From: Otatea glauca
Lineage: Eukaryota; Streptophyta; Magnoliopsida; Poales; Poaceae
Assembly: GCA_036346275.1 (NCBI GenBank)
Contig: CM070730.1
Span: 6,448,309-6,512,308 of the forward strand
Length of the DNA: 64,000 nucleotides
Direction: 5' to 3'
Shown: positions 59,338 to 64,000 of the stretch, one piece after another
How the letters are laid out: every line of letters begins with the position of its first letter
How positions within the stretch are numbered: the first letter of the stretch is position 1
The notes under the pieces: generated by a model
The model's input: only the letters and a program-made list of their open reading frames with translations
Told to the model about the DNA's origin: nothing
Databases searched by the model: none
Translations under genes and position numbers: made by a program

Positions 59338-59811
59338 GAGAGCATGGGGAGCGCATCGAACCGTCTGGGTCGAAGTGCAACTATTATAGGCATGTTATGA
59401 AAGGTGGAGGGGGCGACTTGTCTGAAGGAACATCTGGCTGGCCGTGTCGGCGATGTGAATGCCTGTCCAGATGTGCCTAAAGTGGTTAGATAGGCCATAC
59501 TCGCGGACCTCCGTGGAGGTCGGGAGAAGAAGGAGGCAATGCGCCTCTGTAAGGAGGAGACATGCGATGACTGGGCAACCTTGACCGCAAACTGCCGTAT
59601 CGAGTAGGAGCAGCTCAAGATGGCCATAAGAGCCTCGAAAGAAGAGGCCTACCTCATGAGTCATGGTTTTACACCAGCATCGGGGTCTAGGAGTGGTGCA
59701 ACGAGACCCTCTGTCCAATCCACTATCAGCAAAATATTTGACAAGTCCAAATCGACATGGGAAAGCTATGTCTTCATTGATGTTAACCTTGCACGGAGTG
59801 GTGCCCCGCAG
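59338..59811 (+). pseudogene. hAT transposase N-terminal fragment (BED zinc finger)
   Basis: The frame reads EHGERIEPSGSKCNYYRHVM then KGGGG. After a one-base frame change it reads CLKEHLAGRVGDVNACPDVP, and then continues, with in-frame stops at about 59488 and 59606, through LADLRGGREKKEAMRLCKEE to LMSHGFTPASGSRSG. This matches the BED-finger start of plant hAT transposases, here with the second zinc cysteine replaced by Tyr. It is broken by a frameshift and two stops and truncated before the DDE/hATC regions. Confidence 0.8.
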
Positions 59812-61271
59812 TAACCCCGTATTGACACTGCATTCAAGTAGGGGGCGAGGTAGAAGCTAGAAAGGGCATAGTCCAAGTGGTCCCATGATAATACAATTCG
59901 AGTGTCCGTATTTCACATGTATGAAACGATCGTAGGGTTGTGAGTTACAACTCTTGTGATGATTATACTAACCTCTTATGTGCGTGATGAACATGTGCAC
60001 TCAAGATGACACAGGAGCTAGGCCTAGGGGTTTGTGCACCACGGGGCCACGAGATAGATGAAAAATACCTAAACAAGAACGAGCAGGAGATTGTCTAGTA
60101 CCTTCGAAGGTTCAGGGACGACTGGGCCACATTTGGTGTGACAGTCATATGTGACGTCTATCTGTGCCTACTTAGCAGAGCATCATCAACTTCATGGTGT
60201 ACTGCAATGGGTCATGTTCTTCTATAAGATCGTCAATGCCACAAATACAACATTCGGTTTAGTTTTTACTCTTGCGTACTAGAAATGTACGTACTAACTT
60301 CTCGCTTGTTCATTCACAGCCAATGTTCATGACCATAAGTACCTGCTACGCGAGATAACAGAAGTCGTTGCCCGTTCTTTGCATGATCCTACTCCTTTAA
60401 TTATGCATCTTGCAATACATGTTCATACTGCATACTCATTCTTCAGTTGTGGCTCTTGTAGGTGGTTCGGGCTGAGCGTTGCATTCTGGTGTCATCCATG
60501 CTTTCATAGGTAGTTCTCACGTGCTCCTGTATGATCATATTTGTGATGTATATGTGATAAATTATCGTATGTATCAATTTTATTTCATACCTATTATTTG
60601 TGATGTCAATATATATTGATTGTTTTCAATTATATTCTTCAAAATCCGAATATCAATCAAAATGCCTACGGATTAATAATAATATAAAAATTTTATGGCA
60701 ATATTAATGATGCATCAGGACCATCAAAAAAAAATTCAAAATTTTCTAACGTGGTTTCAAGCATTTCTCATTCGGACATCACCACTGTCCGAATTTTAAA
60801 AAATTTCTGGAGCTTCGGCATCATGTGAAAATTTATGGAAAGATTAGTGATATGTCAAAACCATGCACAAAAAAATTTAAAATTTTATAACATGGTTTGT
60901 TCTATTTTTCATTCGGTTTAAATTTGCTGGTCTGCGTTTTATCAAGACATTACCAATATTAGAATTTTTAAAAATATCTCAGGTTTGATAACATCTGAAA
61001 TTTGTATGGGAATATTACTGATGTGTTAGGACAATCCACAAAAAAATTCAATTTTTGTCAACGTCGTTTGACCTATTTTTCTTTTGGTGCAAATCCACTA
61101 AAATCTCGGCAATTCCGGCCGAAATCTCGGGAATTTTGGTGCAAAAAAAATCGGATTCGAATTTTTGTTTTTGTCAAAAATTTATCCGAAATTCTTAGAT
61201 TTTAGTGAAATTTCGGATTCCGATCACCTCCGAGATCCAAACCGAAAACGATTTCAAACCTTGGTCCACTT

Positions 61272-62962
61272 AGCTTTTCTACATCTGGTACTCATCAAAG
61301 TATATATTAAGCCCTGTATGGTCTCTTCTTGTTTAGTCCCCCACAAATGGACGCGATCGAGCCCAATTCGGTAGGGAGGATTTGTAGGAAATTTTAGAGG
61401 AATCATATTGAATTTGAACACGAATATTGTAAAAATCATTCATTCCGAATGCTATCTATTCTAAACCCGGGGACTTCACAGTTCACACGCAAGGGCTACG
61501 CCATGTCACCGATTTTGCGAGAGGGCCCTTCAGAAGTTTCGGAATTGCATTTCGGCCCTTGTACCGGCTATTTTGCGAAAAGGCCCTTAAATTTTTTTGA
61601 AATTTCATTTAAGTCTCTCCAGAAATTACAAAATTATGTTTAAATCCTTATCGGCTCTTTTGCAAGAAGCCTATTCGAAATTGCATTTAAATCCTCTCAC
61701 ACGCGGGTAGTATCCCAAAGAAGCTTTCACACATAATCCTCACGACCACTTGGCACAAGACCCAACACCAACCCGACCCGACGGACCCGACCCGACCTCC
61801 CGTGGCTGCGCTGTGTGCGGTGACTGGCGCGCGAGCGGCGTGTTGCTCCCCGGGGCCAAACCACAAAGCTACAAAACCCCACCCCACCCCACCACCACCT
61901 CTCCTCTATTCCGCCTCCTCCACCCGCGCCTCGCCTCCCCTCGCCTCGCGGCCGACCGCCGCCGCCGTCTCCCCGGTGCGCCTCTCACTTCTGCCGACGC
62001 CGACGCAGAAGCAGAAGCTAGGGTTCCGGCGCCCGAGCGCCGGGGTATGAGCAGCCGCCGCCTCGCAGGATCTAGGGTTCCGACGACCCCGCTCACGGAT
62101 GGAGGGTGGTAGAAGCGCGGGCGACCTCCCCTCGGTACCCACCCTCTCCGCTTCGCTTTCGTCTACCGCGCGTCGCTTCGGTGTGCGCTGCTGTGCGTGC
62201 GTTGGGAGTTGCTCCGATAGCTCTTTAGCTTGGCGAGTTAGGGTTTTGGGTCGCGCTTAAACTTTGGTGCTTCGTGTTCGGATGTTTCTTGACTCTTTAG
62301 TTTCAGGTTCGTGTTTGGCGCTGGGAATTAGGGTTTTGAGCGAAGTCGGGAGGTTAGCATGCTGGCTTAGTTCAATCCAGTTCGGGTAAATTCCCGCTTT
62401 GATTTTAGAGAGTGATGCTTTTATCGGGAGTTTAGCTACTTGTGTTGAGTTAGCTGTAAGCTCTTATTATCTTGATGGACCGAGGGTGCTGGGGTGTTTT
62501 GCGCCTTTGCTAGCACAGTGAATTTGATGCACGACAGGTATGATTACATATAGCTGATAGAGGGTGCTTTGCTTGCACAGTGAATTTCATGTGCAATTTG
62601 CATTTAGCACATTCCAAATGGTTTCTTTTGGGAGCTTAAAAACAGGCAAACCCATAAGATCATCACGATTTAAATGCCCATTGCAATTGTTTGGGAGTTG
62701 TTTGTTATATTACTAGCGTCATAGGAGGGCACTCAGTGGTTGTCTCCTAGAGTAGGTTATGGTGCCCTGCAACGTTTGGTCATCCGTCTGGAGAATGACG
62801 ATTTTGTGTTGTCATGCTCATGTATGTAGTGTGGCATGTGTAAATGGGATACTCCAGAAAAATGTTTAGTTTGCTCCAAAGTTTCCTGCTTCCACTTTGC
62901 TTATGATGCTGACATTTTGTTGGGACATTTGTCTCTATATTTAATGTTTCTCCATTTTGCAG
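61272..62962 (+). promoter_or_regulatory. Promoter, 5' UTR exon and UTR intron of the G2484-1-like gene
   Basis: 61740-62140 is a C-rich then GC-rich block, typical of a grass promoter/first exon. A UTR exon probably ends at a GT in 62100-62135 (ctcg|gtaccc at 62133 is one candidate). The intron ends at a clear ttttgcag acceptor (62955-62962), ten bases before the start codon. 61272-61740 holds nothing recognisable. The transcription start cannot be placed. Confidence 0.5.
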
Positions 62963-62972
62963 GCAAACACCC

Positions 62973-64000
62973 ATGGATTATGACAATACTGATTTTCAGA
63001 GCCAGAATTTTCAACTAGCTGGTGAAGACAACAGTAAATTTCCGTCAGGTTTGCGGCCATTTTCACTGCCAAAGCTCGACATTGACGACCAACTACAGGG
63101 CCATCTCAGATTTGATAGCTTAATCGACTCAGAAGGATTTTTCAGTGTACAAGGGAACGATAATTGTTGGATTGAGGTCTTTTCCACTGGAAGTAGTGTC
63201 GTTGATTTTAGTTCTAGTGCTGCCGAATCTTGCTCCATATCTAGGACTAATAATGTCTGGTCAGAGGCAACATCCACTGAATCTGTGGAAATGTTATTGA
63301 AGTCGGTGGGAGAAAATGAGATGACTGGTAACATGGATGGTAACACACATCACCAGTTAAGTGATATGGACAGTCAAATTGATCCATCAAACATGCAACC
63401 TAAATCTAGTAACTCTCCAACAGGTAGCGTTGTAGGGCCAACCGAGAATGATCAGTCTCAGAGCACTCGTTCTAGAATGATGGAAGATCCTTCAAGGACT
63501 CAACCTCAACTTGAACATATTGAGCCTTTCTCAATGGATGAGAAGGCTGAACAGGCAGTAGGTTCAACTTTATCAGATAGGAAATCAAACTACATGTTGG
63601 AGTCTGTTGCTGAGAAGTGCATTGTGAGTGAGAAGTTGTTGTCTGCTTCCAAAAACACATCAGAAAGCTGTCCAGCTGTTGACAACTATTTTGAGGTTGT
63701 CCATGATGGTGATTCTTTGGACAATCACAACGTACACTCAGCTGGTGTAGATTCTGAACCCTTCTCAGAGTTAGCTCCACTTCAGAACATATACGCCACT
63801 GACTCATATCACTTTGAGCAAGACAATCAAGAATCTGGGGTTGTTACCCCTCAGGATTCAGAAATACATCATATGAATGAAAACAAAGTCGAAGGAGGAC
63901 TCCATGAATCGCAAAATTTGTCAGCTACTAGTCAGCCGTTGGGCGCTACAAACTTTTCCGGTGAAGTAAGCAATGAAAATATATTGTCGGAAAGCTCTGA
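62973..64000 (+). CDS. G2484-1-like (Agenet family) protein, N-terminal part
   Basis: The exon begins at 62963 after ttttgcag; the ATG at 62973 opens a frame without stops to the window end (342 codons so far). The start MDYDNTDFQSQNFQLAGEDN, then KFPSGLRPFSLPKLDIDD, HLRFDSLIDSEGFF, NNVWSEATSTESVEMLLKSV matches the conserved N-terminus of the large plant G2484-1 proteins. These carry an Agenet (Tudor-like, putative chromatin-reading) domain much further downstream. The remainder seen here is Ser/Glu/Asn-rich and probably disordered. The Agenet domain lies outside the window, so the family call rests on the N-terminus only; the function is poorly known. Confidence 0.85.
   Translation, partial: MDYDNTDFQSQNFQLAGEDNSKFPSGLRPFSLPKLDIDDQLQGHLRFDSLIDSEGFFSVQGNDNCWIEVFSTGSSVVDFSSSAAESCSISRTNNVWSEATSTESVEMLLKSVGENEMTGNMDGNTHHQLSDMDSQIDPSNMQPKSSNSPTGSVVGPTENDQSQSTRSRMMEDPSRTQPQLEHIEPFSMDEKAEQAVGSTLSDRKSNYMLESVAEKCIVSEKLLSASKNTSESCPAVDNYFEVVHDGDSLDNHNVHSAGVDSEPFSELAPLQNIYATDSYHFEQDNQESGVVTPQDSEIHHMNENKVEGGLHESQNLSATSQPLGATNFSGEVSNENILSESS

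Larger units (their letters stand above)
57970..61263 (+). mobile_element. Defective hAT transposon carrying a broken BED-finger transposase
   Basis: A perfect 8 bp duplication, gtccactt, lies at 57962-57969 and 61264-61271. The ends CGAGGAATAAAATC (left) and, inverted, CAAGGTTTGAAATC (right) are imperfect TIRs. Both flanks are rich in gaaatctcgg / ccgaaatctcg subterminal repeats (57990-58700 and 61080-61260). Inside is the N-terminal part of a hAT transposase (59338-59811). The catalytic and dimerisation parts are missing, so the 3.3 kb element is defective. Confidence 0.85.

Overview
This is a nuclear plant sequence from a grass, probably a panicoid/PACMAD species. The protein matches are grass-type, splice sites are canonical GT..AG, GC-rich first exons sit beside AT-rich introns, and the intergenic DNA is full of grass transposons (Tourist MITEs, Helitrons, hAT, MULE, Ty1/copia and Ty3/gypsy remnants). 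No prokaryotic, organellar or viral operon is present. The species cannot be fixed from the sequence alone.

Six protein-coding genes can be assembled exon by exon with consistent reading phase. (1) A Ghd7-type CCT-domain flowering repressor: 5470-5934 and 13951-14298 (+), 270 aa, split by an 8 kb intron full of transposons. (2) A PLAC8/cell-number-regulator-6-like protein: 16781-19588 (+), 4 exons, 241 aa. (3) A VAN3-binding/FORKED1-like protein with an auxin-canalisation domain and a PH domain: 29574-27815 (-), 6 exons, 367 aa. (4) A uL18-family ribosomal protein, probably mitochondrial: 37460-36036 (-), 2 exons, 187 aa. (5) A MIP1-type leucine-zipper plus DUF547 protein: 50175-54733 (+), 11 exons, 621 aa. 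(6) The N-terminus of a G2484-1-like (Agenet family) protein: 62973 to beyond the window end (+). Two gene fragments are also present: a truncated polygalacturonase (2238-2574) and a duplicated tail of the PLAC8 gene (20595-20940).

Region by region: 1-5.4 kb is AT-rich with the polygalacturonase relic and Helitrons. 5.4-14.3 kb is the Ghd7-like gene, whose intron holds a Helitron and a 2.5 kb MULE-like foldback element with 1.14 kb arms. 14.5-16.7 kb holds a Tourist MITE and a Ds-like hAT element that ends 114 bp before the PLAC8 start codon. 21.4-27.1 kb is Ty1/copia debris from two elements in opposite orientation. 33.3-34.6 kb is a Helitron with an internal tandem duplication. 37.5-38.6 kb has a 78 bp minisatellite and a MITE. 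40.2-44.4 kb is a truncated Ty3/gypsy-like (LARD-like) element with a 3.2 kb LTR. 44.4-47.2 kb contains duplicated segments and a 66 bp tandem array. 51.9-52.5 kb is a hAT MITE inside an intron of the DUF547 gene. 54.8-61.3 kb holds a long-TIR MITE, a solo LTR, a Tourist MITE and a 3.3 kb hAT element with a broken BED-finger transposase.

The genes are not an operon and have no evident shared pathway; they are ordinary neighbours in a grass chromosome. The observation most worth following is the perfectly bounded 2.5 kb inverted repeat inside the primary transcript of the Ghd7-like heading-date gene. It could form a long double-stranded RNA or act as a heterochromatin seed. I saw no new multi-gene system.
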